NCBI GenBank assembly: GCA_902530635.1
Contig: CACABC010000001.1
Location: 130,582 to 194,581, forward strand
Direction: 5' to 3'
Source of the DNA: an uncultured Pelagibacteraceae bacterium
GTDB taxonomy: Bacteria; Pseudomonadota; Alphaproteobacteria; Pelagibacterales; Pelagibacteraceae
Length of the DNA stretch: 64,000 nucleotides
Shown here: one piece after another, positions 26,124 to 35,986 of the stretch
Position numbering within the stretch: position 1 is the first letter of the stretch
How the letters are laid out: every line of letters starts with the position of its first letter
Notes under the pieces: model-generated
What the model saw: the letters and a program-made list of their open reading frames with translations, nothing else
Database searches by the model: none
Told to the model about the DNA's origin: nothing
Made by a program: the position numbers and the translations under genes

Positions 26124-27437
26124 CGAAATTTTTACTAATAGTCCTTTGAGTCTACTTTCAGAAAGAGAAATGTTACCACCGTGTGATTTCACAATATCTT
26201 GCGCGATTGACAAACCTAATCCTACACCAGATTTATTAAGCCCTCTGCTTTTATCTACTCTGTAAAATGGTTTAAAGACATTTAAATATTCATGTTTGGG
26301 AATTCCAGGTCCATTGTCCTCAACAATTATAACAACGCCATTAACCGTTTTTTTTATTTCTATTAAAATTTTCTTACCATACGATAGACCGTTATCTATA
26401 ATATTTTGGATACATCTTTTTATAAGATTTTTCCTACCTTCTATTATAATAGTTTGACCAGTTGTTAGCTCAAATTTATTCTTATCAAAGTTTCTGAGAA
26501 TCTCATTTACCATTAGGTTAATATCAATTTTACTCGAACTTTCTTCCGATTGAGACTTCGCATACTGCAAGTAATCATTTAACATCTTTTCCATTTCTTC
26601 TATGTCAGTAGTCATTTTTTTCGCAAGATCTTTTTTATCCATCATGGCTAACTGTAATTTAAGTCGTGTAAGAGGGGTTCTTAGATCGTGGCTTATTCCT
26701 GATAGCATTTCCGATCTTTGAGCAAGATGTTTATTAATTCTTTTCATCATCCTGTCAAATTCATATGTAGCTTTACGAATTTCTAAAGCCCCCGACGGTC
26801 TTAAATCATCAATTATTTCTCCTTTACCAAAGCGTTCGGCAGCTTTAGATAATTTAACCAATGGTCTTGTTTGATTTTTTAAAAAAATTAGTGCTATAAA
26901 AATTAATAGCAGAGAAGGGACAGTTAACCATAAAACAAATACTCTGACTGATGAAGGAGCAATTTTATCTTTTGGAAAAAAAATTTGAATAATTTCATTT
27001 TCTGTCTGAATTCTTAAATCAACTAATTCAATATAAGTAACTGTATCAAACCAGTAATTTTCACTACCAAAGACATGCTTCATTTCTCTTCTTAACGATC
27101 TATCCATTGGACTAAAACGTCTGTCGAATTTGGTTTTTGGAAGTTTCTCACCAGATTTGATGTTTATTACAAAATCAAAATTTTTTTTATATAAATCTGT
27201 AAGTTGTTTTATATTATTTTTATTATCACTAGATTTATAAACATCATACAATGTCACAATTTCACTAACTAAAGATCTAGTCATTCCTTTGTTTGCTTTA
27301 ATCCATATACTATCAAAAAAAACTACAGAAATTGTAATCTGTAAAATTATTATTGGAGCAGCAACAATGATTAATGCTCTATAAAATAACCTTTTTGGCA
27401 ATATTTTTTTTAATAAATTATTTAATCCAAAGGACAT
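26112..27437 (-). CDS. EnvZ-type sensor histidine kinase
   Basis: Membrane sensor kinase of a two-component pair. Two membrane segments (about 21-45 and 165-187) flank a periplasmic sensing region of about 120 residues. A HAMP-like linker follows, then the HisKA motif MLSGISHDLRTPLTRLKL with phospho-acceptor His250, and the ATP-binding boxes NIIDNGLSYG, VEDNGPGIP and GVGLGLSIAQ. The start overlaps the response-regulator gene by 20 nt. Close linkage to an OmpR-type regulator and a MarR protein resembles alphaproteobacterial petP-petR neighbourhoods. The stimulus is unknown. Confidence 0.92.
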   Translation of the reverse strand: MSFGLNNLLKKILPKRLFYRALIIVAAPIIILQITISVVFFDSIWIKANKGMTRSLVSEIVTLYDVYKSSDNKNNIKQLTDLYKKNFDFVINIKSGEKLPKTKFDRRFSPMDRSLRREMKHVFGSENYWFDTVTYIELVDLRIQTENEIIQIFFPKDKIAPSSVRVFVLWLTVPSLLLIFIALIFLKNQTRPLVKLSKAAERFGKGEIIDDLRPSGALEIRKATYEFDRMMKRINKHLAQRSEMLSGISHDLRTPLTRLKLQLAMMDKKDLAKKMTTDIEEMEKMLNDYLQYAKSQSEESSSKIDINLMVNEILRNFDKNKFELTTGQTIIIEGRKNLIKRCIQNIIDNGLSYGKKILIEIKKTVNGVVIIVEDNGPGIPKHEYLNVFKPFYRVDKSRGLNKSGVGLGLSIAQDIVKSHGGNISLSESRLKGLLVKISLPL

Positions 27438-28095
27438 AACCAGAACCTCTTATTGTTTGCAAAAATTTCGGATTTTTGGGATTTATTTCAATTTTTTTTC
27501 TCAATCTTGTTATCATTACATCAATAGATCTCTCTTTTGAAATATTTGAAATTTTACCTATTTCTGAACGAGAAAAAATTTTCCCTGGCGATGCGAGCAT
27601 TTTCATTAAAACTTTTTTTTCTGATAAATTAATTTTTTTCACCTTATTTTTTAATTGTATGACCATCTTATTTAAATTTAACTCTGCTTCTCCAATTTTG
27701 CTTGATAGCAATTTATTTGGATCAATGTTCATTTTTATTATATTTTTCACCCTGAGCAATAGTTCTTTAGGATCAAAAGGCTTACCAAGATAGTCGTCGG
27801 CACCAAGTTCTAAACCATGTATTCTACTTTCAACTTCACCTTTGGCGGTCAACAAAATTATAGGTATATTTTTCGTTTGCTTTAATTCTTTTGTAAGATC
27901 ATAACCATTTTGACCAGGCATCATTACATCTAAAATTATTAAGTTGAAGTTAAAAATTTCAATTTTTTCTTTTGCTTTTTCGGCATTTTCAGCTGAAGAA
28001 ATTATAAAACCTTTTTCTGATAAAAATTGTTTTATCAAAGATCTTATTTTATCATCATCATCCACAACTAAAATATGATATTTATTTTTTTCCAT
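27418..28095 (-). CDS. OmpR/PhoB-family response regulator
   Basis: DNA-binding response regulator partnered with the downstream kinase. The receiver domain has the acidic pocket VDDDDKIR, the phospho-acceptor Asp56 in LIILDVMMPG, and the conserved Lys in LLTAKGE. The C-terminal winged helix includes SRSEIGKISNISKERSIDVMITRLRKKI and ends RGSGYVLW, typical of the OmpR family. At 225 residues it is full length. It overlaps the MarR gene by 14 nt and the kinase by 20 nt, so the three are translated from one message. Confidence 0.94.
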   Translation of the reverse strand: MEKNKYHILVVDDDDKIRSLIKQFLSEKGFIISSAENAEKAKEKIEIFNFNLIILDVMMPGQNGYDLTKELKQTKNIPIILLTAKGEVESRIHGLELGADDYLGKPFDPKELLLRVKNIIKMNIDPNKLLSSKIGEAELNLNKMVIQLKNKVKKINLSEKKVLMKMLASPGKIFSRSEIGKISNISKERSIDVMITRLRKKIEINPKNPKFLQTIRGSGYVLWIK

Positions 28096-28525
28096 TTATT
28101 ATTTTTTTTAAAACTTCTTTAAATCTAATAACTGACTCTGAGTCCGATTCTTTTAAAGCATTAAAAATACGTTTTTTTTGACTTTCAAAAACTTCTTTAT
28201 AAAATTTTCTACCATTTTGATCGAGATACAAAAGTTTTCTTCTAGTATCATTTTCATCTTTAATTTGTTTAATAATCTTTAAACGTTTCAAATCTTTTAA
28301 TACTCTATTTAAACTTTGTTTTGTTATTTTTAATTTTATTAGTAATTCATTTACGCTTATACCTTCGTTTCTCTCTATTAAATGCAGAGTTCTATGGTGT
28401 GCTGGACCCAGAGAGTTTTTTTTTAAAATTTCTATTGGATCGGAAAATGTTTCTCTGTAGGCATAAAGCAGCAGCTGTATGCAGTCTTTAATCTGTTCAT
28501 CCTTTAAATAAAGCAAATCTTTCAT
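28082..28525 (-). CDS. MarR-family transcriptional regulator (PetP-like)
   Basis: A 147-residue winged-helix protein: N-terminal dimerisation helices, then NEGISVNELLIKLKITKQSLNRVLKDLKRLKII as helix-turn-helix and KDENDTRRKLLYLDQNGRKF as wing, the MarR pattern. It leads the MarR-response regulator-kinase set, as PetP does in Rhodobacter-type loci. It diverges from ilvE across 80 nt, which probably holds both promoters. Ligand and targets are unknown. Confidence 0.85.
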   Translation of the reverse strand: MKDLLYLKDEQIKDCIQLLLYAYRETFSDPIEILKKNSLGPAHHRTLHLIERNEGISVNELLIKLKITKQSLNRVLKDLKRLKIIKQIKDENDTRRKLLYLDQNGRKFYKEVFESQKKRIFNALKESDSESVIRFKEVLKKIINGKK

Positions 28526-28605
28526 AATTTTTGGTCAGATATGTTGACATATTTTATCAAGAATTATACTTTTTTGTTAGATAAAAATTATTTAATTTAA
28601 TCCTA

Positions 28606-29493
28606 ATGGAAACAATTCCTTACGATAAGAGATCAGGAAAAATTTGGTTCAACGGAAATCTCGTTGATTGGCAAGAAACAAAGGTTCACGTATTAAATCA
28701 TGGACTGCATTATGCTAGTTGTGTTTTTGAAGGAGAACGTGTTTATGATGGTGAAATCTTTAAACTTGAGGAACATACTAGCAGATTATTTCATTCAGCA
28801 AAAAGAATGGGAATGCTTATGCCATATTCTGAAAAAGAGATAAACAAAGCTTGTAAAGAAATAGTTGGGGCACAAAAAATAAAAAACGGATATGTAAGAC
28901 CGATTGTCTGGCGTGGTAGCGAGATGATGGCAATTTCAGCACAAAAAAATAAAGTTCATGTTGCGATAGCATCTTGGGAATGGGGATCCTACTTCGATCC
29001 TAAATTGAAATTGAAAGGAATCAAATTAAATATTTCATCCTGGAGAAGGCCCTCTCCTAATTCAGTTCCATGGGACACCAAGGCTTCAGGTTTATATATG
29101 ATTTGTACTTTGTCGAAACATGAAGCTGAAAGCAAAGGTTTTACAGACTCACTTATGTTAGATCACGAAGGTAATATTGCCGAAGCTACGGGAGCAAATA
29201 TTTTTTTTAAAGATAAAAAAGGAGCATTGGTTACTCCAATACCAGACTCTTTTCTTGACGGTATAACAAGAAGGTGTGTTATCCAATTAGCTAAATCTAA
29301 AGGGATAAAAATTGTTGAAAGAAAAATTAAACCAGATGAAATGGGAAATTTTGTAGGTTGTTTTTTAACAGGAACTGCAGCTGAAATAACACCAGTGTCT
29401 CAGATTGATAAATTTAATTTTATAGTTTGTGATGTAATTAAATCCTTATCAGAAAACTATCAAAATCTTGTTAGAAAAAAAGTTGCTGCCTAG
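28606..29493 (+). CDS. ilvE: Branched-chain amino-acid aminotransferase
   Basis: Class IV PLP aminotransferase for leucine, isoleucine and valine. Motifs seen: NHGLHYASCVFEGERVYDG near the N-terminus, GYVRPIVWRGSEMM, the PLP-lysine region WDTKASGLYMICTL, the signature HEGNIAEATGANIFF, and LTGTAAEITPVSQID. The 295-residue length matches the alphaproteobacterial type that sits next to MarR/OmpR regulators. It overlaps the convergent methyltransferase gene by 4 nt. Confidence 0.94.
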   Translation: METIPYDKRSGKIWFNGNLVDWQETKVHVLNHGLHYASCVFEGERVYDGEIFKLEEHTSRLFHSAKRMGMLMPYSEKEINKACKEIVGAQKIKNGYVRPIVWRGSEMMAISAQKNKVHVAIASWEWGSYFDPKLKLKGIKLNISSWRRPSPNSVPWDTKASGLYMICTLSKHEAESKGFTDSLMLDHEGNIAEATGANIFFKDKKGALVTPIPDSFLDGITRRCVIQLAKSKGIKIVERKIKPDEMGNFVGCFLTGTAAEITPVSQIDKFNFIVCDVIKSLSENYQNLVRKKVAA

Positions 29494-30224
29494 TTTTTTT
29501 TTGCTTCAATTAAAACAGACCAAGCCAGAAATTTTAGAAAAGGAATAGTGAATAAAATTTTATCTAATCTAGATAAAATTGAAAAGATTTTTGACTCTTT
29601 CGGTGATTTATAAAATGGAAGAAATAATAGAGTAAAAAAACCATAATATTGTATTTTTACTTTATTAAATAATTTTCTAAGTTGTTTGATATCGTCAAAT
29701 GTAAATGGATGTTCATCCTCCGACCTGGCATTCGGAGTAAATTTTCTGTATAAGTTGATTATTGGATTAGTTCCCAATGGTTCTATAAAAATTATATTTC
29801 CATCCTTTTTTACTAAACGTTCAACTTCTTTTATGGACTTATCTAAGTTTAGATGATGTAAAATTCCAACCCCATAGATTATATCAAAACTATCTGAACT
29901 AAATTTGGTATTTTCACAATTTTCGACTTTAAAATCTATTTTATTATTACCTTTTATTTTTGCAGCTTCTATTGCTTCTTCTGAAATATCTATTGCAGTA
30001 AGTTTTGATGGATTAAAGTTAATAACTTTTTCTGAATAAACTCCATTTCCACATCCAAAATCCAAAATATTTTTGTCTTGGGAATTATTTTTAAGAAAAA
30101 TTAAAAAATCTTCATATAAATTATATAATGCCTTATAGTATTTATTCTGTAATCTGGGCATACCCGAGGAATGAAGTTTGTTATGGAATTCTTTTTCTCT
30201 AATATTTATTTTTGTTAAACTCAT
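29490..30224 (-). CDS. Class I SAM-dependent methyltransferase
   Basis: A 244-residue methyltransferase of the Methyltransf_11/25 type. The SAM site is NILDFGCGNGVYSEKV with the acidic strand LTAIDISEEAIEAA, then the motif-IV-like IIYGVGILHHLNLDKSI. The C-terminal region has hydrophobic segments (FFTLLFLPFYK; FTIPFLKFLAWSVLI) that suggest membrane contact or a lipid-like substrate. It lies 2 nt after the pgsA-side neighbour on the same strand. No specific substrate can be assigned. Confidence 0.8.
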   Translation of the reverse strand: MSLTKINIREKEFHNKLHSSGMPRLQNKYYKALYNLYEDFLIFLKNNSQDKNILDFGCGNGVYSEKVINFNPSKLTAIDISEEAIEAAKIKGNNKIDFKVENCENTKFSSDSFDIIYGVGILHHLNLDKSIKEVERLVKKDGNIIFIEPLGTNPIINLYRKFTPNARSEDEHPFTFDDIKQLRKLFNKVKIQYYGFFTLLFLPFYKSPKESKIFSILSRLDKILFTIPFLKFLAWSVLIEAKKN

Positions 30225-30226
30225 TA

Positions 30227-30814
30227 TTAATTATTTTTATCTTCATTAATTGCACTATCTATTCCTTTTCTTAAGTAATCATAACCAGTATAAATAGTTA
30301 AAAATGCTGCAATCCAAAGAAGAATTATACCTACCGTTTGTGCATTGTAGTCTTGAAAGTTGATAATTTTATTACCCGTGTCTCCTGTAAGCAATAAAGC
30401 TATCGATAGCATCTGAATTAAAGTTTTAAACTTAGAGAGACTAGAAACTGGAACACTTGCTTCTTTATTCTTAGCTAAAAATTCTCTTAGTCCAGATATT
30501 AATATTTCTCTAGTTAGAATAACTATAGCTGCAATTACTTCATAATTTTTTATAATTCCGTTCATAACCAATAAAACTAAAGCTGCTGCTACTAAAATTT
30601 TGTCGGCAATAGGATCTAAGAGTTCACCAAGTTTCGACTCTTCCTTATATAGTCTTGCTAACAAGCCGTCTAAATAATCTGTAAAACTTGCAATTACGAA
30701 AAGGAAAAAAGGCACCAAATCTCCAACTATACCAGGTAAATAAAAAGATAGCACAAAAATTGGAACAATTATAATACGACCAATTGTTAAAATATTAGGT
30801 ATTTTTAAATTCAT
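30227..30814 (-). CDS. pgsA: CDP-diacylglycerol-glycerol-3-phosphate 3-phosphatidyltransferase
   Basis: Makes phosphatidylglycerol phosphate, the committed step to phosphatidylglycerol. The CDP-alcohol phosphotransferase motif is complete: DYLDGLLARLYKEESKLGELLDPIADKI, shown here only as the family signature D-G-A-R-G-D-D. The 195-residue protein has five or six membrane segments and starts NLKIPNILTIGRIIIVPIF. It follows uvrC by 2 nt on the same strand, a common alphaproteobacterial pairing. Confidence 0.94.
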   Translation of the reverse strand: MNLKIPNILTIGRIIIVPIFVLSFYLPGIVGDLVPFFLFVIASFTDYLDGLLARLYKEESKLGELLDPIADKILVAAALVLLVMNGIIKNYEVIAAIVILTREILISGLREFLAKNKEASVPVSSLSKFKTLIQMLSIALLLTGDTGNKIINFQDYNAQTVGIILLWIAAFLTIYTGYDYLRKGIDSAINEDKNN

Positions 30815-30816
30815 TT

Positions 30817-32652
30817 CTAATCCTCATGAAAAAAATCATGAATTTTTTTTGCTACTTTTTCCTCGATTCCTTCAACTGACTTTAAATCTTCAAAACTTGC
30901 AGACTCAACTGATTTTGCAGAGCCAAAGTGATGAAGTAAAGCTCTTTTTCTACTTCTACCTATTCCCGAGATTTGATCAAGTAAAGATTTTCTTAAATTT
31001 TTTCTTCTTTTGGCTCTATGTGTACTTATTGCAAACCTATGAGCCTCATCTCTAAGTCTTTGAAGAAAAAAAAGAGTTGGGTCGTTTTTTTTAAATTTAA
31101 TAATTCTGTTTTCATGAAAAAAAGTTTCATCACCTGCATTTCTATTTTTACCTTTAGCAATAGCAATTATAGGCAATTCGTGAAGACCAAGGTCATTTAA
31201 AGTTTCCCTACTAACAGAGTATTGACCTTTACCACCATCAATCAATATTAAATCGGGTAATGTCATATTGGTATTTTCATCTTTAAGTGCTCTTACAAAT
31301 CTTCTATTTAAAACTTCTTTCATCATACCGTAGTCATCAGCTTTGACTGCGTCTGATTTAATATTAAATTTTCTGTATCTTTTCTTAACGAAACCTTCTC
31401 TACCAAAAGTAATTAGTGCTCCAACAGAATCTGATCCCTGTACATGGCTATTATCGTATACCTCAATAAGATTTACATTAAAATTCAAATTAAATTTATC
31501 TGCAAGTTGGTCTATCAATTTTGAATTACTTTCAGTCTCTAAAATTTTTTGAGTTAAAGCTTGTTTTGCATTTTTCTCTGCCATTTCTGAAATAATTTTT
31601 TCATCTTTGGTATTAGCTTTTTTGATTACTATTTCTTTTTTCTCCCTATTAGAAAATGTTTTTTCTAGTAAAGTTTTTTCATTAATTTCAATGTTTAAAA
31701 GGACAAGTTTAGGTAAAGTTTTATTCTCATAAAATTGAGCTAAAAAAGATGATAAAATTTTTTCTTCCTTTTCGTCGGGATCATGCTTGGGAAAGTAAGC
31801 TTGATTACCCCAATTCTGTTTTGATCTAAAGAAAAAAACTTGAACACAAGTTTTACCAGATTCTTTAAAAACAGATATAACGTCTGCTTCTTTTAAATTT
31901 GTCTGATTTATTTTTTGAGAGGACTGAATTTGTGTTAGTGCTTTTATTCTATCTCTTATAATAGCAGCTTTTTCGTAGTCTAAGTCTTCGCTAGCTTTTT
32001 CCATTTCTGTAGATAAATTTTTTTGAATTCTTTGTGATTTACCAGAAATAAAATCAACTGCATCACCTACCAATTTTTTGTAATTTTCTTCCTCAATTTT
32101 TCCTACACATGGAGCAGAACACCTTCTTATTTGATATAAAATACACGCTCTATCCCTATTTTTAAAAACTGTGTCATCACAAACCCTTAGTAAAAATATC
32201 TTTTGAAGAATTTTTATAGTCCAGTTTGCTGACCCTACAGAAGCAAAAGGCCCAAAATAATGTCCATCTCTATTTTTTTTTCCCCTTAGTTTAGTTAATT
32301 GTGGCCATTTATCTTTTTGACCAATAAATATGTAAGGGAAGGACTTGTCGTCTCTTAATAAAATATTGAATCTTGGTTTATGCTTTTTTATAAGATTTGC
32401 CTCTAGCAATAAGGCTTCACTTTCATTCGTTGTTGTTGTGGTTTCAAGTTTTTTTGTTAATGAAAGCATTCTTTCTGTTCGTATTGGAAGGTGACTTTCT
32501 GAAACATAGCTTTTCAATCGATTTGGAATATTTTTAGCTTTACCAACATAAAGAATTTCATTTTTATCGCTTAGCATTTTATAAACCCCAGGATTATTAG
32601 TGAGATTTACAATTTTTTCTCGAATTATTTCTTTACCTTTTTCAATACTCAT
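30817..32652 (-). CDS. uvrC: Excinuclease ABC subunit C
   Basis: UvrC makes both incisions in nucleotide excision repair. N-terminal GIY-YIG domain: [24 protein letters not shown]. Then a cysteine cluster ([20 protein letters not shown]), the UVR helix pair around residue 205 ([19 protein letters not shown]) for UvrB contact, the RNase H-like nuclease with VEVYDNSH-like [13 protein letters not shown] and [10 protein letters not shown], and C-terminal helix-hairpin-helix motifs. At 611 residues it is full length. The end of folB overlaps its start by 11 nt. Confidence 0.96.
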   Translation of the reverse strand: MSIEKGKEIIREKIVNLTNNPGVYKMLSDKNEILYVGKAKNIPNRLKSYVSESHLPIRTERMLSLTKKLETTTTTNESEALLLEANLIKKHKPRFNILLRDDKSFPYIFIGQKDKWPQLTKLRGKKNRDGHYFGPFASVGSANWTIKILQKIFLLRVCDDTVFKNRDRACILYQIRRCSAPCVGKIEEENYKKLVGDAVDFISGKSQRIQKNLSTEMEKASEDLDYEKAAIIRDRIKALTQIQSSQKINQTNLKEADVISVFKESGKTCVQVFFFRSKQNWGNQAYFPKHDPDEKEEKILSSFLAQFYENKTLPKLVLLNIEINEKTLLEKTFSNREKKEIVIKKANTKDEKIISEMAEKNAKQALTQKILETESNSKLIDQLADKFNLNFNVNLIEVYDNSHVQGSDSVGALITFGREGFVKKRYRKFNIKSDAVKADDYGMMKEVLNRRFVRALKDENTNMTLPDLILIDGGKGQYSVSRETLNDLGLHELPIIAIAKGKNRNAGDETFFHENRIIKFKKNDPTLFFLQRLRDEAHRFAISTHRAKRRKNLRKSLLDQISGIGRSRKRALLHHFGSAKSVESASFEDLKSVEGIEEKVAKKIHDFFHED

Positions 32653-33046
32653 TTGATCTAGTCTTTTCCAACTCTATTCCTACAGAAGTAGTATTTTTAA
32701 TGACATCCAATTTTTCAATTCTTAAAAGAATTTTTTTTATTCTAGGGTTCTCAAAAAGTTTAAAGAATATTTTTTCTGCCAAAGTTTCAAGAAGTAGAAA
32801 ATGTTTTCTAGATGTAATTTTTGTAATAGTTTTAATGACTTGTTCATAGTTTACAATACTTCTTAAATCTTTATCATTTGGAACAAGATTCTGATCAATA
32901 TTTATAATTAAATTAAATTTCACTCTTTGTTTTTTCTTTTTTTCAAAATTATGAATTCCTACAAGTATATTTAATACTAGATCCTTTATTAGAACTTTTC
33001 TTTTATAACTATAAGATCTTTTTTGTTTAAATTTAATTATTTTCAT
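32642..33046 (-). CDS. folB: Dihydroneopterin aldolase-like protein (FolB family)
   Basis: FolB-fold (T-fold) enzyme of folate synthesis. The 134-residue protein contains [30 protein letters not shown], the family start with the conserved glycine-His region, then [10 protein letters not shown] and the catalytic-site-like LLETLAEKI. The N-terminal extension is lysine-rich. It overlaps the upstream SDR gene by 4 nt and uvrC by 11 nt. Pairing with an SDR suggests a joint pterin-reduction and aldolase role. Confidence 0.85.
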   Translation of the reverse strand: MKIIKFKQKRSYSYKRKVLIKDLVLNILVGIHNFEKKKKQRVKFNLIINIDQNLVPNDKDLRSIVNYEQVIKTITKITSRKHFLLLETLAEKIFFKLFENPRIKKILLRIEKLDVIKNTTSVGIELEKTRSNEY

Positions 33047-33798
33047 TCTTTAGAGTTAATTATATCAGGTGTTTTCCACGCCAAACTTTGACCGCTATCT
33101 ACACTGATTATTTGACCTGTAATACTATTATTTTCAATAAAATATTTTACTGATTCACATATATTATTTAAATCAACCTGCTTTTGAAGAATTGTAGATT
33201 TCCATTGAGCTTTAAAATGTTTTTCTGATTGTCTCTTATTTTTCAAAGTTGGACCTGGCGAAATTCCGTTTACTCTTATATTTGGAGCAAGTTTCATAGC
33301 AGCAGTAGCTGTAAGTGTTGCAAGCGCAGCTTTACTCAAAGTATATGAAAAAAAGAAAGGAGTAAGTTTTTTTACTCTTTGATCAATAATATTTATAATG
33401 TTTGCCTCTTTATTTTTTACATATCTTTTAAAATCTTTAATTAAAAATGCTGGAGCTTTTAAATTTATATCTATATGTTTTGAAAAATTTTTATCACTAA
33501 AATTTTCTAAATCATCTTTTTCAAATAAAGATGCATTGTTAATTAGACAATCTAAACCTTTCATTTTTTTATGAGCAAATGGCACTATTTTTTTAACTTG
33601 ATTAATATTACTTAAGTCTGCCTTTATTAAATGAACCTTACTACCCATTTCTTCCAGTTCACTCTTTAATTGTTGTGCTGATTTTTTTGATTTATTAAAA
33701 TGAATTATTAAATCAACATCGTATCCAGCTAAACTTTTTGCTATGGCCGAACCAATTCTAGTAGCCCCACCAGTTATTATTATTTTTTTGGATTCCAT
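33043..33798 (-). CDS. Short-chain dehydrogenase, possibly pteridine/dihydrofolate reductase-like (FolM type)
   Basis: Classical SDR: cofactor loop [26 protein letters not shown], and the catalytic Tyr-Lys in [15 protein letters not shown]. The TGGATRIG form with Arg after Thr is common in pteridine reductases and FolM-like enzymes that use NADPH. It overlaps folB by 4 nt, which supports a pterin or folate function. It also overlaps the uvrB end by 19 nt. A 3-oxoacyl-ACP reductase is the main alternative but lacks such a context. Confidence 0.8.
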   Translation of the reverse strand: MESKKIIITGGATRIGSAIAKSLAGYDVDLIIHFNKSKKSAQQLKSELEEMGSKVHLIKADLSNINQVKKIVPFAHKKMKGLDCLINNASLFEKDDLENFSDKNFSKHIDINLKAPAFLIKDFKRYVKNKEANIINIIDQRVKKLTPFFFSYTLSKAALATLTATAAMKLAPNIRVNGISPGPTLKNKRQSEKHFKAQWKSTILQKQVDLNNICESVKYFIENNSITGQIISVDSGQSLAWKTPDIINSKE

Positions 33799-35951
33799 TT
33801 TTTTATAGATTTTCTTGGTTTAGTGCCCGGCATCCCCATTTTTGATCTGCCTTGAGGGTATACCTTTTTGTTTAAGTTGTACTGTGAAATTTTTGGATTT
33901 AAGTTAATCTCAAGCTCATTTGTCTCCAATTTTCTTATCTCGTCTCTAATTTTTGCCGCTTCCTCAAACTCTAAATTTGATGCAGATTCTTTCATTTTTT
34001 TATTAAGTGCTTTTAAATGTTTTTTTAAGTTTCCACCAACATTTGAGCCTTCGCTAATTTTTACATAATCCTTCTCATAAACAGACTCTAAAATATCATT
34101 TATATCTTTTTTAACTGACTCAGCACTGATATTATTTTTTTTATTATATTCAACTTGTCTTTTTCTTCTTCTGTCAGTCTCTTTGATAGCTTTATCAATG
34201 CTTTTTGTAACTTTATCTGCATAAAGGATTACTTTTCCATCGATATTTCTTGCAGCTCTACCAATAGTTTGAATTAATGAAGTTTCTGATCTTAGAAAAC
34301 CTTCTTTATCTGCATCCAAAATTGCAACCAAAGCACATTCAGGTATATCCAATCCCTCTCTTAAAAGATTAATACCCACCAAAATATCAAAAACACCCAT
34401 TCGTAAATCTCTAATGATTTCAATTCTCTCCAGTGTATCTATGTCTGAGTGCATATATCTTACTTTCAAACCGTTTTCATGAAGATACTCCGTTAAATCT
34501 TCTGCCATTTTTTTTGTAAGGGTTGTAACTAAAATTCTATATCCTTTATCAATAACTTTTTTCGACTCATGGAATAAATCATCCACCTGAGTTTTTGCTG
34601 CTCTTATTTCAACGGGTGGATCAATTAAGCCTGTTGGTCTTATAACTTGATCTATATATTTATTTTGAGTTTGTTTTAGTTCCCAAGGACCAGGGGTTGC
34701 GGATACAAAAACAGTTTGAGTCCTCATAGCATCCCACTCTTCAAACTTTAACGGCCTATTGTCCATACAAGAAGGTAATCTAAAACCATACTCGGCAAGA
34801 GTTTTCTTTCTCGTGTGATCACCTTTATACATACCATTTAATTGAGGTACAGTAACGTGGCTTTCGTCTACAAATATAATAGTGTTGTCAGGAAAATATT
34901 CAAAAAGAGTAGGTGGAGGTTCTCCTTTATTTCTTCCAGATAAAAATCTTGAATAATTTTCAATTCCTGCACATGTTCCGGTTGCTTCAATCATTTCAAG
35001 ATCAAACTTGGTTCTTTCTCTTAATCTCTGTGCTTCTAAAAGTTTATTGTTCGTCTTATGATCTTCTAAAGTTACTTCTAATTCTTTTTTAATTTCTTTG
35101 ATAGCCTGATCAATAGTTGGTTTTGGAGTAATGTAATGGCTGTTTGCATATAATTTTATTACTGCAAAATCGTTTGTTTTGTCTCCTGTAAGAGGATCAA
35201 ATTCTTCTATTTTTTCAAGTTTATTTCCATTTAAACTAAATCTCCAAGCTCTGTCTTCTAAATGTGATGGAAATATCTCTAAATTTTCTCCCCTGACTCT
35301 AAAAGTACCTCTAAAAAAATTTTGGTCATTTCTCTTATATTGTAAATTAACAAATGTTTTAATTATTTCGTCTCTCTCATATTCATAATTCTTTTTTAAT
35401 GCTAATGTCATCTTGCTATAGGCCTCAACTGAACCAAGTCCATAAATACAAGAAACACTAGCCACAATAATTACATCATCACGTTCAAGCAAAGATCTTG
35501 TTGCTGAATGTCTCATCCTATCTATCTGTTCATTTATAGATGCTTCTTTTTCAATGTAAGTATCTGATCTTGGTACATATGCTTCAGGAGTATAATAATC
35601 ATAATAAGATACAAAATACTCAACAGCATTATTTGGAAAAAAACTTTTCATTTCCCCGTACAATTGAGCAGCCAAAGTTTTATTTGGTGCTAAAACTAAC
35701 GCCGGTCTATTAGAAGCCTCTATTACTTTAGCCATAGTAAAGGTTTTTCCAGATCCAGTGACACCTAGCAGAACCTGCTCACTCTGTTTATCTTTTAAAT
35801 TTTTGAGTATCTTTTTAATAGCCTCAGGTTGATCTCCAGCAGGTTGAAAATCACTTTTTATTTTAAATCTGATTCCACCCTCAAGTTTTTTCCTAACAGG
35901 AGCCTTATTAGTCTCTAAATTATCTATTTTTTCTTGGTATGTATTTTGCAT
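33780..35951 (-). CDS. uvrB: Excinuclease ABC subunit B
   Basis: UvrB is the damage-verifying helicase-like subunit of nucleotide excision repair. Seen: Walker [15 protein letters not shown], the beta-hairpin region [16 protein letters not shown]-like [11 protein letters not shown], helicase motif [11 protein letters not shown], and the C-terminal UVR motif [16 protein letters not shown] that pairs with UvrC. At 723 residues it is slightly long because of a short N-terminal extension. uvrC lies two genes downstream on the same strand, so both repair subunits may be on one transcript. Confidence 0.97.
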   Translation of the reverse strand: MQNTYQEKIDNLETNKAPVRKKLEGGIRFKIKSDFQPAGDQPEAIKKILKNLKDKQSEQVLLGVTGSGKTFTMAKVIEASNRPALVLAPNKTLAAQLYGEMKSFFPNNAVEYFVSYYDYYTPEAYVPRSDTYIEKEASINEQIDRMRHSATRSLLERDDVIIVASVSCIYGLGSVEAYSKMTLALKKNYEYERDEIIKTFVNLQYKRNDQNFFRGTFRVRGENLEIFPSHLEDRAWRFSLNGNKLEKIEEFDPLTGDKTNDFAVIKLYANSHYITPKPTIDQAIKEIKKELEVTLEDHKTNNKLLEAQRLRERTKFDLEMIEATGTCAGIENYSRFLSGRNKGEPPPTLFEYFPDNTIIFVDESHVTVPQLNGMYKGDHTRKKTLAEYGFRLPSCMDNRPLKFEEWDAMRTQTVFVSATPGPWELKQTQNKYIDQVIRPTGLIDPPVEIRAAKTQVDDLFHESKKVIDKGYRILVTTLTKKMAEDLTEYLHENGLKVRYMHSDIDTLERIEIIRDLRMGVFDILVGINLLREGLDIPECALVAILDADKEGFLRSETSLIQTIGRAARNIDGKVILYADKVTKSIDKAIKETDRRRKRQVEYNKKNNISAESVKKDINDILESVYEKDYVKISEGSNVGGNLKKHLKALNKKMKESASNLEFEEAAKIRDEIRKLETNELEINLNPKISQYNLNKKVYPQGRSKMGMPGTKPRKSIKKWNPKK

Positions 35952-35986
35952 TTTGTGTTAATAATAACAAAATATTATAAATTTCA

